Below the pieces are notes generated by a model. That model had not been told where the DNA came from. It worked only from the letters and a program-made list of their open reading frames with translations, and made no database searches. 64,000 nt of DNA. Origin: Ptychodera flava (Eukaryota > Hemichordata > Enteropneusta > Ptychoderidae). The first letter of the stretch is position 1. Each line of letters begins with the position of its first letter. Of the stretch, positions 27,501 to 36,508 are shown piece after piece. Location: the NCBI RefSeq assembly GCF_041260155.1, contig NC_091936.1, forward strand, positions 40,203,963 through 40,267,962, read 5' to 3'. The translations under genes were made by a program, and so were the position numbers.

Positions 27501-30500
27501 CAGCAGTTAAACAACATGCTGCAGCAACAACAGCTGACGCAGGTAAACTCTTTGATTCAATGACGCAGCTCTAAGGAAAGACAGTGTTAACAAATGATGC
27601 AACAGTCCATTTGATAATATGTGCAAAACAAACCAGTGAGATCAAGTGGAATCTTTACTGTTGATGGATAAGATGCACAGAACTTTCAATGCTTGTCTGG
27701 AATCTCACAGGCAATGCCTTGTCCCTCACTACATCATATGCCATGTTGCCCCTAGCAGTTGCATGTTATTAGAAATGTCATCGGTCGAACAGAAAAACTC
27801 ACCATAATTGACACGGACTGATCAATACTGCAAACAAGCGACCTAGCGGCCGATATAGCTCCGCTGTGTTTATGTAGAGAATAACTATTTTTGACACATG
27901 TTGATGAAGAAGGTGGAAATCTTTGATAGCTCAATGCAGTGGCCAGAAAAAAGAGGCTAAAATAGCCGCAAAAATACACAATAGAAGATTTCATTGTACT
28001 TTGAATATATCACATTGGATCATCCCTAAGAACATGTCAACCAAAGCTATCTGATGAGTAGTTTTTTGGAGAATAAAATTTTCTGACCAAAAATGGCAAC
28101 AATTGCCCCCAAAAATAAAATTTGCAGATTTCATCACAATTTCAAAAGATCAAATTTAGTTCATCTATAGAAACCTGTATACCAAATTTCAAAGCTGTTG
28201 AACAGTACTTTTTGAGAAACACATTTTTTAACCAAAAATGGAAAAAATTGACCAAAAAATTCAAAATTGCAGATTTCATCATAATTTCAATAAATATTAT
28301 TTAGTTCATCTATAGAAACCTCTATACCAAATTTCAAAGCTATTAGATGAGTAGTTTTGGAAATACACATTTTTTGACAAAAATTGGCAAAAATTGCCCC
28401 AAAAATACAAAATTACAGAGTTCATCAGAAATTCAATATATATTACTTAGCTCATCTGTAGAAACCTGTATACCAAATTTCAAAGCTATCAGACCAGTAC
28501 TTTTTGAGAAACACATTTTTTGACCAAAAATGGCAAAAATTGCCCTTAAAATTACAAAATTGCAGATTTCATCATAATTTCAATACATATCATTAAGGTG
28601 ATCTGTAGGAACCTGTATACTAAATTGCAAAGCTATCAGATGAGTAGTTTTGGAAATACACATTTTTTGACCAAAAGTGGCAAAAATTGCCCCAAAAATA
28701 CAAAATTGCAGATTTCATCATAATTTCAATAAATATCATTAAGTTCATCTGTAGGAACCTGTATACCAAGTTTTAAAGCTATCAGATGAGTACTTTTGGA
28801 AATACACATTTTTTGACCAAAAATGGCAAAAATTGCCCCAAAAATACAAAATTACAGATTTCATCAGAAATTCAAAATATATTACATAGTTCATCTATAG
28901 AAACCTGTATGCCAAATTTGAAAACTATCAGACCAGTACTTTTTGAGAAATACATTTTTTGACCAAAAATTGCAAAAATTGCCTTAAAAATGCAAATTTG
29001 CATATTTCTGCACAATTTGAACAAATCTGAAATAGATCATCCCTAGGGACATATGTACCAAATATCAAAGCTATCTGACTGGTAGTTTTGAAGGAGAAGA
29101 TTTTTAAAGATTTTTTTACCAAAAATGACAAAAATTGCCTTAAAAATACAAATATGCAAATTTCACCACATTTTGGACAAATCTGTTTGAAGTCACCCTA
29201 AGTAAACTGCATATCAAATTTCAAAGCAATCAGACAAGCGGTTTCAGAGAAGAAGATTTTTTTACCAAAAACACCAAAAAATGCCCCAAAAATACAAATA
29301 TGCAAATTTCACTACGATTTGAACAACTTTAAGTGAGGTCACCCCAAGTGAGCTGCATATAAAATTTCAAAGCAATTGGACTTGCGGTTTCAGAGGAGAA
29401 GGCAATTGTTGACGGACGACGACGGACGACGACGGACGACGACGACGACGACGGACGACGACGGACGACGACGGAAAATCAACCTATTTGATAAGCTCCG
29501 CGTCGCTGACAGCGGAGCTAAAAAGCAATCCTATGGAAGCACTATTTGCTCCCCAAACCACCTACAAAAAGAATCCTATGGAACAACCATGTGCTCCCCA
29601 GACCCACTTCAAAAACAACCCTGTAGAAGCACTAAGTGCTCCCCAGGCCCACTACAAAACAATCTTATTGAACCACTAGTCACCTCCCAGACTCACTGAA
29701 AAAACAATCTCATGGAACCACTATGTGCTCCCCAGACCCACAACAAAATCAATTCTACCTAACCACTATGCATTCCCCCTACTGTACAAAACCAATTCTA
29801 TGGAACCACTATGTGCTTCCCAGCCACCATAGACTGACACTGGCATGAAACGCAAAGACACTATGAACAGTATGTGTCTATACATAAAATTCATATATTT
29901 GTAGACTGCATACTAAAATATGGCTCTGTCATTAACTATGAGGACACCAGTAATATTAGAATTCATATGTGCATGGGAGACTATGCTGTCCTACCGTCTA
30001 TTGCCATTTTCTGAACAAGTTTACTTTAGCAATAGCTTTTATCTGTTTTCTCATTGCCATCTTGTCCGTCCATTAGGAACAGCATCAACACCTAGTGTTT
30101 CAGTTGATGCATCAGCAGTCGGCAGGACCGGGACAGACCGCAGCGGCCGCTGTAATACAGCACGGAGGGAACGGTCATATGCCACATATACAGATGTCTC
30201 CTCAGGGTAGTGCAATGCCGACATTACATATGAATGGCGAGCATTCTGGGCTACCTCCGGATAGCAATCTTTCTAAGGTAACAGGAATTAGAAAAGTACG
30301 CATTTAGAGTGTCAAGAGCATCTGATGTGTGATAGTGTAGGGCGCTGTCTACATGTGTATTTGCAGGAAGGCAATCTTTGTTAATCCTGCAAAGTCAGTG
30401 GAAATTGCATTGGTTTTTTAGAATGCACATAAACTGGCATTCTGGGTCAATTATCCTGGGAAAATTCAGTAATGTCCATGTATAAAATAGCCAGCCAAGT

Positions 30501-31291
30501 CCAGTGGCATACGAATGATGTTTTGGTCTGTTTTTAGGGAGTGCTCAAACTGCCAAGTGCATGACAAGTTCTGAATATTTTTGTGTATGAGACGAGCCAA
30601 GCAGATTTTGTTGTAATAGCAATCTTTACTGGCTTTGCACAATTTGGGGAGTGACAGGATCAGTGGCAAAGGATTAATAACGATGAGAATTCCAAATGGC
30701 AGTGAGTTGAAGAAAGAATGTTTTCCGTTAAAGATTTCAAATATGCAGATTCTGTCGATTTTAGCCATTTCTATCCTATTTTTAGAAAATTTACAAATCA
30801 TGTATATAATTGGAGCCTGTTCATCAGAAAGTAATGTCACTGGAAAGGATAAGACTCTGCAAGAGTTCCTTCTAATACCCAACTCCCATCAATGTAATGA
30901 TAAAAAAATCCATTCAGTCCTTAGGGTCCCCTCAAAACAGTCTGAATTCACTCAATGCATGGGGTCCCTCAAAAAAGTCTGAATTCATTCAATGCTTGGA
31001 GTCCCCTAAAAACAGTCTTAATTCATTCAATGCATGGGGTTCCCTCAAAACAGTCTGAATTCATTCAATGCATGGGGTCCCCTCAAAACAGTCTGAATTC
31101 ATTCAATGCTTGGGGTCCCCTCAAAATAGTCAGAGCTAGAGCTGTAAGGGCACTGCAGTGGCTGCTAAATGCATAGATTAATCGCGGGCTGGTGGTCGCC
31201 GTAAAATTAAATTAAAAACTTCATCATCTCATTCATCCACCAGGCATCACAAGGCAAGAAGGGAAGCAGTAGCCATGGAAACAAGAGCTAG
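9416..31291 (+). CDS. MLLT10: AF10/AF17 orthologue (MLLT10/MLLT6-like), 14 coding exons
   Basis: Nuclear cofactor of DOT1L, the H3K79 methyltransferase (family knowledge). Exons: 9416-9527, 11504-11583, 11997-12051, 16131-16240, 16911-17014, 17900-17993, 19649-21011, 23435-23567, 23923-24014, 24589-24833, 26091-26455, 27392-27542, 30077-30277, 31244-31291. All introns are GT-AG and all phases agree; the sum is 3153 nt, about 1050 aa, close to human AF10. Residues 1-185 form the PHD - zinc knuckle - PHD (PZP) module (GGCCVCSDERGWAENPLVYC, PTGPWFCRKCESQERAARV, CYICEHQHRES). The middle has two AT-hook-like motifs (GQRGRKPGPSK, HPGRPKGAK). Residues about 690-755 hold the octapeptide EELLERQW and a leucine zipper, the DOT1L-binding OM-LZ region. 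The tail is Q/H-rich. The ATG at 9416 is the first in-frame Met before the PHD; human AF10 has a slightly longer N-terminus. Whether it descends from before the AF10/AF17 split cannot be decided here. Confidence 0.95.
9528..11503 (+). other. AF10 intron 1
   Basis: No coding signal. Contains an imperfect (AATA/AACA) stretch around 10365-10395. Confidence 0.7.
11504..11583 (+). CDS. MLLT10: AF10 exon 2: end of first PHD finger
   Basis: The acceptor is ttccag. The exon completes an Ala codon, then encodes CYGIVTVPTGPWFCRKCESQ and ERAARV. The donor is GTG|gtgagt (phase 0). Confidence 0.95.
11997..12051 (+). CDS. MLLT10: AF10 exon 3: zinc knuckle
   Basis: Encodes RCELCPHREGALKRTDNG, the link between the two PHD fingers (zinc knuckle of the PZP module). 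The acceptor is cccgcag and the exon ends in phase 1. Confidence 0.93.
12768..12909. mobile_element. Short foldback element (MITE-like)
   Basis: Inverted arms of about 31 bp: TATATTCTTGTAG...TACTTTGTACTGC at 12768-12798 and its near-complement at 12879-12909. The 142-bp size and TA-rich edges fit a MITE. The family is unknown. Confidence 0.6.
14020..15882. mobile_element. Inner PIF/Harbinger-like non-autonomous element
   Basis: Termini GGGATGGACCATTAGATCTT (14020) and the inverted AAGATCTAATGGTCCGTCCC (to 15882), extending into a GGGAGGGGGG tract. It is flanked by TTA on both sides (14017-14019, 15883-15885), the Harbinger-type target. No transposase is seen. It carries poly-T runs and an internal tandem array. 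Confidence 0.6.
14224..14670 (+). repeat. Tandem array of about 100-bp units inside the inner element
   Basis: GTCAGGAG recurs at 14274, 14367, 14468 and 14569. Each unit has a GAGGGGGTGTCCCCCTCCTG hairpin, then GAGCTTTTGAAAAATAGAGA. Confidence 0.9.
16131..16240 (+). CDS. MLLT10: AF10 exon 4: start of extended PHD2
   Basis: Encodes GWAHVVCALYIPEVRFGNV, then TTMEPILLSMVPHERYNK, matching the extended second PHD finger. The preceding 4.1-kb intron carries the nested transposon pair. Confidence 0.95.
16911..17014 (+). CDS. MLLT10: AF10 exon 5: extended PHD2
   Basis: Encodes VCYICEHQHRESKASTGACM then TCNKNGCRQSFHVT. The Cys/His spacing of the PHD is intact. The acceptor is cccaag and the donor TG|gtaaga (phase 2). 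Confidence 0.95.
17015..17899 (+). other. AF10 intron 5
   Basis: Ordinary AT-rich intron, nothing else recognised. Confidence 0.6.
17900..17993 (+). CDS. MLLT10: AF10 exon 6: end of PZP module
   Basis: Acceptor catag; completes Cys, then AQMQGLLCEEAGQFTDNV and KYCGYCEYHYNKL. It corresponds to CAQFAGLLCEE...YCGYC of vertebrate AF10 and ends in phase 0. Confidence 0.93.
17994..19648 (+). other. AF10 intron 6
   Basis: No gene or clear repeat recognised. Confidence 0.6.
19649..21011 (+). CDS. MLLT10: AF10 exon 7: large disordered central region
   Basis: A 454-codon exon, the largest of the gene (residues about 186-639). It is a Lys/Glu-rich start followed by long Ser/Thr/Pro-rich low-complexity sequence. 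It carries two basic AT-hook-like motifs (GQRGRKPGPSK and HPGRPKGAK) equivalent to those in vertebrate AF10, and a basic KKKHRVKKNK stretch that could be a nuclear localisation signal. Reading through the donor adds only a short tail, so that form is likely intron retention. Confidence 0.93.
21012..23434 (+). other. AF10 intron 7
   Basis: Contains two copies of a TTAACCC-ended element (21971 and 22431-22714). Otherwise nothing recognised. Confidence 0.6.
22431..22714. mobile_element. TTAA-flanked MITE, CCCTTTTCCTGCCA ends
   Basis: TTAACCCTTTTCCTGCCA at 22431 and the inverted TGGCAGGAAAAGGGTTAA ending 22714. A 284-bp piggyBac-type MITE. A diverged 5' half lies at 21971 and a decayed copy at about 26730-27107. 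Confidence 0.7.
23435..23567 (+). CDS. MLLT10: AF10 exon 8
   Basis: Encodes VASDTAFRDVFSTAANNG and onward. It is a poorly conserved linker, supported mainly by phase 1 entry and phase 2 exit that match exons 7 and 9, and by good splice sites (ccatcag; GT|gtgagt). Confidence 0.8.
23650..23679. repeat. Poly-C tract
   Basis: A C run of nearly 30 bases in AF10 intron 8. Confidence 0.9.
23923..24014 (+). CDS. MLLT10: AF10 exon 9: octapeptide motif
   Basis: Encodes PPFPATMEELLERQWEQGSE, then FLMQQGAHFD. The block EELLERQW is the conserved octapeptide that precedes the leucine zipper in AF10/AF17. Confidence 0.93.
24015..24588 (+). other. AF10 intron 9
   Basis: Nothing recognised beyond splice sites. 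Confidence 0.6.
24589..24833 (+). CDS. MLLT10: AF10 exon 10: leucine zipper
   Basis: Encodes ASLLSCLHQLRAENQRLEEH, IKNLLARRDHLLAVNARLSV, then a Gly/Ser/Pro linker. This is the leucine zipper that binds DOT1L in vertebrates (family knowledge). Confidence 0.95.
24834..26090 (+). other. AF10 intron 10
   Basis: Holds dispersed repeat D copy 2 (24955-25215). The small open frames have no support. Confidence 0.6.
24955..25215 (+). repeat. Dispersed repeat family D, copy 2
   Basis: Shares GAAATTCAATATGGCTGCCA and CCCCCACAAGTGGTAGACCA with the copies at 4826, 46480 and 49530. Confidence 0.65.
26091..26455 (+). CDS. MLLT10: AF10 exon 11: Pro/Gln/Ser-rich
   Basis: Encodes DVISSHGSVSQTSRSPG followed by a Pro/Gln/His-rich stretch. 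It is in frame with the exons on both sides (phase 0 in, phase 2 out). The antisense frame is also open, but this follows from base composition. Confidence 0.88.
26456..27391 (+). other. AF10 intron 11
   Basis: Carries a decayed copy of the CCCTTTTCC/TTAA MITE (about 26730-27107: AACCCTTGTCCTG ... GGCTGGAAAAGGG). Confidence 0.5.
27392..27542 (+). CDS. MLLT10: AF10 exon 12: glutamine-rich
   Basis: Encodes SPDSQRYRDQQQHPMRE and ends LNNMLQQQQLTQ. The end aligns with the LLNSQQLTP block just before EQHQ in vertebrate AF10. Confidence 0.9.
27856..29520 (+). mobile_element. Pearl/Helentron-like non-autonomous element
   Basis: The ends are TAGCTCCGCTG (27856-27866) and its exact complement CAGCGGAGCTA (29510-29520). 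The core has about nine or ten tandem units (about 27940-29395), then a (GACGACGACGGAC)n-type microsatellite (29410-29475), then an 8-bp-stem hairpin AGCTCCGC/GCGGAGCT near the 3' end (29494-29519). Core tandem repeats followed by an ACGG-type microsatellite is the layout of 'pearl' elements of molluscs and other marine invertebrates (established family). No coding capacity. Confidence 0.65.
27940..29395 (+). repeat. 146-bp tandem repeat array
   Basis: The anchor GCAGATTTCATCA or variants recurs at 28124, 28269, 28415, 28562, 28708, 28854, 29000, 29156 and 29302: spacing 145-147 except one of 156. Units share TTTTTGACCAAAAATGGC and ACCAAATTTCAAAGCTATCA. Divergence rises toward both ends. Confidence 0.95.
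29521..29832 (+). repeat. 45-bp minisatellite, seven units
   Basis: CCTATGGAA...GTGCTCCCCAGACCCAC recurs with spacing 43-46 from 29531 to 29798. It abuts the pearl-like element exactly. One frame stays open, but it lies inside AF10 intron 12 and is not supported as coding. Confidence 0.92.
30077..30277 (+). CDS. MLLT10: AF10 exon 13: EQHQ motif and C-terminal region
   Basis: Begins EQHQHLVFQLMHQQ, matching EQHQAFLYQLMQHH near the vertebrate AF10 C-terminus. It ends GLPPDSNLSK, phase 0, donor AAG|gtaaca. Confidence 0.92.
30278..31243 (+). other. AF10 intron 13
   Basis: Contains the 37-38-bp minisatellite at 30909-31130. Nothing else recognised. Confidence 0.6.
30909..31130 (+). repeat. 37-38-bp minisatellite, six units
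   Basis: Units of TTCAATGCATGGGGTCCCCT plus CAAAACAGTCTGAA. Anchors lie at 30924, 30962, 30999, 31036, 31075 and 31112. Confidence 0.95.
31244..31291 (+). CDS. MLLT10: AF10 exon 14: C-terminal end and stop
   Basis: Acceptor caccag, then ASQGKKGSSSHGNKS and TAG at 31289-31291. Vertebrate AF10 also has an ASQK-type start to its last segment. Confidence 0.85.
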   Translation, partial: ASQGKKGSSSHGNKS

Positions 31292-33984
31292 AGAAGATGA
31301 AGTGTCAAGCCTTAGAGGCAGCACACAGAATCCAATAGAGACACCATTAGGTAGAATAACAAAAGTCTGAGAGTTCCATACTGAGGGCGCTAATACACTA
31401 GAAGTATTAAAGCCAGCTTAGCAAAAGGATACCTTTTATCTGGCAAATTGAATATTGCTGTTTTTTTCCCACGTCGTAGCTTCATTTCAATTTTTAACAG
31501 AAATTCTCTATATTTTATAGGCTGATAGAATTGTGTAAATAGTTAACACATTGATTGTTTACGAGATCATTTTTGTATGTATTAAAAAAAGCGGTCACAG
31601 ATCTTTTCCCCGATGTATATATATAGACAGGTCTTGTTTTGTAACTTTTACCTTCCCACTGCTGGCTGATTCTGTACATACACATTGAAGGCAATCTCTA
31701 TGAAAACATTTTATATTTTTCATCGTTGAATTTTGTATTCAAATAAGTAGGAAAAATGCTACAAAAAACAGGAAAATTAACATGAATTATTTATGATATT
31801 TAATGTAAGTTTTTATTGTGATACGTTGAATTTTTTGTGAAACCTTTCACGTGAGTTTTCTCTCTAGAGGTCAGCAGTGCAAAGGTTAAAGTTCAAATGT
31901 CAAATACAAAGAACCTAATCCAAAGTGTAGATGGTAAACTTGTAAGAAAAATTATGAATTAACCTTTCAGTGAATGAGTGATTCTTATATCACAGAAATT
32001 AATTTCATTTTTGGTCAATTTCTCAAAAACTTCTAAAACAAAAAAAATATCTTAACATTCCACTTGTGAAAGCTTCCAGATATTTTAAGTACTTGGGAAG
32101 TTTCGATTTGTGAATATTGTTGTATAAACTGTTCATATTGTTGAAGCCCAGGTTAAATGAATATCGCCGCATGTAGTTTCTTTTCTCCCCTACCATTGAT
32201 GCCACTAATAAACATGATTCATGTTTTACCGTAGTAGTTCTAGTATCATCTTGTTTTGTGTGTTGATTCCAAGACTTGTTCACCCCTTGGAATTTAGACC
32301 AAGAATCTGAGTTTTCCTAGACAAATGTGTATACACCTCGAAAATCCCTGCAATTTTAATCCACTGTCAAAACTGACCATAGAATGAACAAACAGTGGAT
32401 GTTTGTTGGATGATGTCATACATTTGCCATGATGATCCTTAAAAGGTGATTTTCATGTCAAAAGACTGGAGAAAACTGCCGACTGGCATATTTCAAATTT
32501 CAAACAAATCCTAGCACATCTTTTCTTATTGTTTTGCTGGTCAAAAAGTAGAGAAAAGAAGTGCAAAGTATGTCGCAATGGTGATTATGTAATTTAAAAA
32601 TAGGATGTTGCTCAATTATTGGTATCTCACCTCTTTGAAACATGTATGTGATTCAGAAAATACAAGACTGGAGTTTTGTCTGATGAGATGCCGGCATTGT
32701 TGCTCGCTACTTGAATATGTTTATTTATTAGCGTATGACATCTTGCAAGACATGGATTAGAAATCGAACTGAATACTCGGTATAAATGTCACGTTTCTTG
32801 ATTTATTGTGCAATTCGGTGAATGTGGAGGACTTACCACAGGTATGTTTAATACATACACTTCTGTTATGCTAAAACCATCTTAAAGTGATGGGTTGAAT
32901 GGCGCCCTCTTGTGGTGAGGTGGTCAAATTTGATGCATTCGAGTTGTAAGCCTTATACTGAGGAATGCTGTGAAAACATCTATGAAACGTGAAGGAAACT
33001 TAAAAATTATGATTATCAGAAAACCTATGTTTAATTCATGAGATGAGAAAAGTGCTGTTCATTCGGCATAAATGAGAGGTTGCGACATATTCGTAGTTGC
33101 AGTGAGATAAAAACAAAGATCAATAATCCTAAAATGTCATTTACATGACAAAATACATAAATGCACACATAAATTTCACTTTTAGTCTACAGAAGTATAG
33201 ATATTGCATTGTTGAAAAACTGTAATACACTGAAATAGACTGTTTTATAGAAGAAAATTCTCTCATATTGTAGGGCTCAAAGTTTTAACTTTTGGACTGA
33301 GTATAGTCAAGTTGCTATATTTTATCCTTTGTTAGACTTTGCAAGCAAAGTTTTCTCAGTTTATTTGAATGACAATAAAAAGCCAGACTCATTCTTAATA
33401 CATTTGTCTGCCTTCGCTGAATTTAATTTAGATATCAAGGCATGTTTTTCAGGAATAAAAATATGTGTATGCAACATACAGTATGTTTGAAGTTTCCATG
33501 AGCTTCAGGAAATGCTCCTAAATTTTTCTATTTGCACCTGTTAGATGCAAAATGCCCACCTTTCAAGTCAATTTTGAACTCTGTTTATCCCTGTGAGTAC
33601 ATGGTTAAAAAGGTTCAAGATCTTGCAGTGAATCAACGTCTGAAAATTCTGAACTTTTGATGTGTTCCCCAAATTTTTGCACCTTTTCTGATAGACACTG
33701 AAAAAGCTAAAGACAACACATCATAATTTGCTCTATAAATATGGTTAGCAAGTGATGGAAGATTCCATATCCCCATAGATGAACCAGTAAGTTGCATTTG
33801 TAACTAATGTACCTGTCGCAGTGTCACTGTGAAGGTTAATTAGCATATTAACGTAGAGGATAATTTAAGAAAGTTAAGTTGCTATCTGTGTACATTTGAC
33901 TTAGACTTGAAGAAGAAATAAAGCATTGCACTTAATAGTATTCAATGACCTTTGCATGAAAATTGCTGAATATTAAAGAATAAA
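31292..33984 (+). other. Probable AF10 3' UTR with several poly(A) signals
   Basis: AT-rich sequence without coding signs after the AF10 stop. Candidate AATAAA signals lie at 33374-33379, 33917-33922 and 33979-33984. The true end is not decidable from sequence; the long 3' UTR is inferred. Confidence 0.4.
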
Positions 33985-34766
33985 CTATACAAGAAAGAAA
34001 GAAACATATCGATTGCATTGAACAGGTTTATACATACTATTATCACCGGTAAAAATATGATGAAATGAAGTGACATCTGTATACTGTAAGCTGTCAAACA
34101 TTACTTTGTAAATGCAATGAAACGTGAATTGCACTGAATAACTGGCTGTGTAAATGAAACAGTAACTCCATTTCATACTGATATCACACTAATTATAATC
34201 AATGATGTATGCAAATAGGGTACATGCGTATTGAGGAATCATATCGTGGAAATGAAACCTTGTCTATATTACAGCCCAGAACAGTCTTGTCACCCTCGGA
34301 CTGCACCTGACATAATTGTTCATGAGTATATATTAAGTATGTACTATAGTAATTCATATTTTTGATGAAAGCCCATTTTGGATTAAACCGTACAGATATT
34401 GTCTTTTCTGTGTTCACGTTTGATTTACGGAGTGTCTGTATTGAAATATGCATTAAGGATCAGCTGTGGAGTTGAAAACGCTTCTCTCCATTTCTTCATT
34501 TGGGAATATTGATAGTTTGTAATGATTTTTTTTGTGGAGTACCTGAATGATGAACACCCTGTATATGCATAGTATTGCTTGCAGATTCAAAATGACACAA
34601 GTGAAAACCGGACACTCTCAATGCATTGTTATCACTGTAATACATTTATGGAAAACCTAGCCACAACATCAGTGTCAAGTGAGTCTGAGAGAAACACCGC
34701 TGTCAAGATGAGAGGAGTCCCGCTGATCCTTACATGAACCTTCAGAATTGATGTATGTGGTGGCCA
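33985..34766. other. Intergenic between convergent AF10 and SPRY unit
   Basis: AT-rich with no coding signal. Probably includes the 3' UTR of the SPRY unit on the minus strand; the nearest minus-strand AATAAA seen is at 33365-33360. Confidence 0.4.
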
Positions 34767-35989
34767 TCATTCTCTTGGTAGTCCCATCTTCTCGGCTACA
34801 TACTCTGGTATCTGCAGTCCGGTTGAGATGGTCATCTCTCCTTTGTTGACCTCAAATGCCGGACACACTGCCTGGACAAACTTGGTATGGAAGGTGAACA
34901 GGTGTTTCTTGGTGCTGGCATTGAAGAAAGCTACCTTCCCTCTGTTGTAGTCCAGGTATATTCCCAGCCTGTTGAACAAACACGGCGGCGCCTCTAGCGC
35001 CTTTGTGCGCACACCATGAATCACGTTCCTGGTCTCCAGGTATTTCTCAAAGCACCAGGACATGGCGTTGTCACCCAGGCCGTGGTCTCGAGGCAAGTTT
35101 GGGTATGCCACGCCGACGCGGCAGAAGATACTCTTGCTGACGGTGACTTCCCAGTAGTGTCGGCCATGGCTGATGCCGACATTGCCGAACACCACCGGGT
35201 GTTTGGTGAACCGCTCTGAAGAGGGAATGTCCATGCATCGTTCATCAGCGCCTACCCTGTCATGAGACACCGAGAGACCACTGGTGCCTACCTTGAGGTT
35301 CTTGTGAGCTGTCTGCACATGAAACTGGAACTCTATGCCTGCAGGAACAACCACAGAACAACAGTATTCACTTTCACATCTCTCACTCAAGTTTCTATCT
35401 CCATGCTATTGATGATGATGAAATCAATGTTGGCAATCAGGGAAAGGCAAGAGAAAAAAGAAGAGTATCTCTCTTAACATCCAAACCATTTCTTGTGATT
35501 ATGACTGCTAAATTTTTCTGGTTATCGAAATGTTATAGGACTGCACTATTAAACAGGATTTTCAACTATGAAACTATTAGCTAAGTATAAACTTGGTTTT
35601 TCCATGGTTTTTCCCACTTTCTCTGGAGAAAATTCCACAGGCATTTCGCAAAACAATCATTGCCTGCTACAGGCATTGAAGTTTCTCTAATTGTTTTCTT
35701 TTAATAACTCACCAGGAATGATAGACATAAAGAATTATGGAAAGCTACGTTGAATTCTCTTACCTTTGTCAATCGATCTCAAATTGAATAAACTGGAAAA
35801 CGTATCTGCCAGAGAAGAACTTGTGGTGTAATTTTCCACAATTTCACAGATTTCATCATCAGTTGGTCCTAGCTTTTCAGCTGAAACAGTATCAGAAACC
35901 AGACCAGGTAGTGTATATTGAAACTGTTTGTTACATGTAGAAGGATTTACTGTGCAGCCTCTGCAAGAGGATTCCTGTACGGTACTCAT
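34767..35989 (-). CDS. B30.2 (PRY-SPRY) protein, MID/TRIM-like C-terminal unit, two exons
   Basis: Exon A is 35989-35764 (if it starts at MSTVQESS), donor AAAG|gtaag. Exon B is 35338-34767, acceptor ctgcag, stop at 34767. Phase 1 joins as Gly (IDK-G-IEFQFHVQ), giving about 265 aa. Exon B is a full PRY-SPRY: AHKNLKVGTSGLSVS, ERFTKHPVVFGNVGISHGRH, YWEVTVSKS, LGIYLDYNRGKVAFFNA, VCPAFEVNKGEMTISTGLQI. It is closest by eye to the SPRY of MID1/MID2 and FSD1-type proteins (AHRKLKVSHDNLTV, SGRHYWEV). Exon A is acidic and unrecognised. The frame stays open upstream to 36070, with possible acceptors at 36023 and inside exon A, so exon A may be internal to the TRIM gene starting at 55279. Otherwise it is a small independent SPRY gene. 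It lies tail-to-tail with AF10. Confidence 0.8.
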
Positions 35990-36508
35990 GTAGGTAAATA
36001 CAATAATTAAACACTTGAATCTCCTGAGATAATGCAAACGACTGGCCTCACGAGGGCGCCCTTCTACCAACTACTGTTTATATCAGAACAGTGAAGTCTG
36101 GAACAGTGTCAGGCTGAGTAGTGGGTTTCATCCGAATTTGCGACATTATTTAGCTTTTAATAACAAATGTGTATAGAGGTGATCGTGACTTAACCAATGA
36201 TTCCAAAGTCAAATCAGCCAATTTTCTTTCACTGGGGACAATGTATTGGTATGCAGGCACTGGCATATGGCAGTAACCTGGTAACAATTTTATGTTTGCT
36301 GCAGAGGGCCACTGGATTTTATTTTACATAGGGACTATGACCCATGGACATAAAAATGAGTTCACTCATGACTGGCATCATCACTGAATATCAACACCAC
36401 TCAACAAAATGATAAATTTGTCGGCCATAACTTCAATGACAAAATCTGAAGTTTAAGATATGGCATGTAACATTCACATAATTGTGAAGAAACCAATGTT
36501 TGGTTACA

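Noticed and set aside
27940..29395. CRISPR-like regular spacing
   Set aside because: Units are about 146 bp, repeated throughout with no unique spacers, in an animal intron.
29376..29699. 107-codon frame with recurrent Cys-Ser-Pro motifs
   Set aside because: Read-through of a microsatellite and a 45-bp minisatellite within an AF10 intron.
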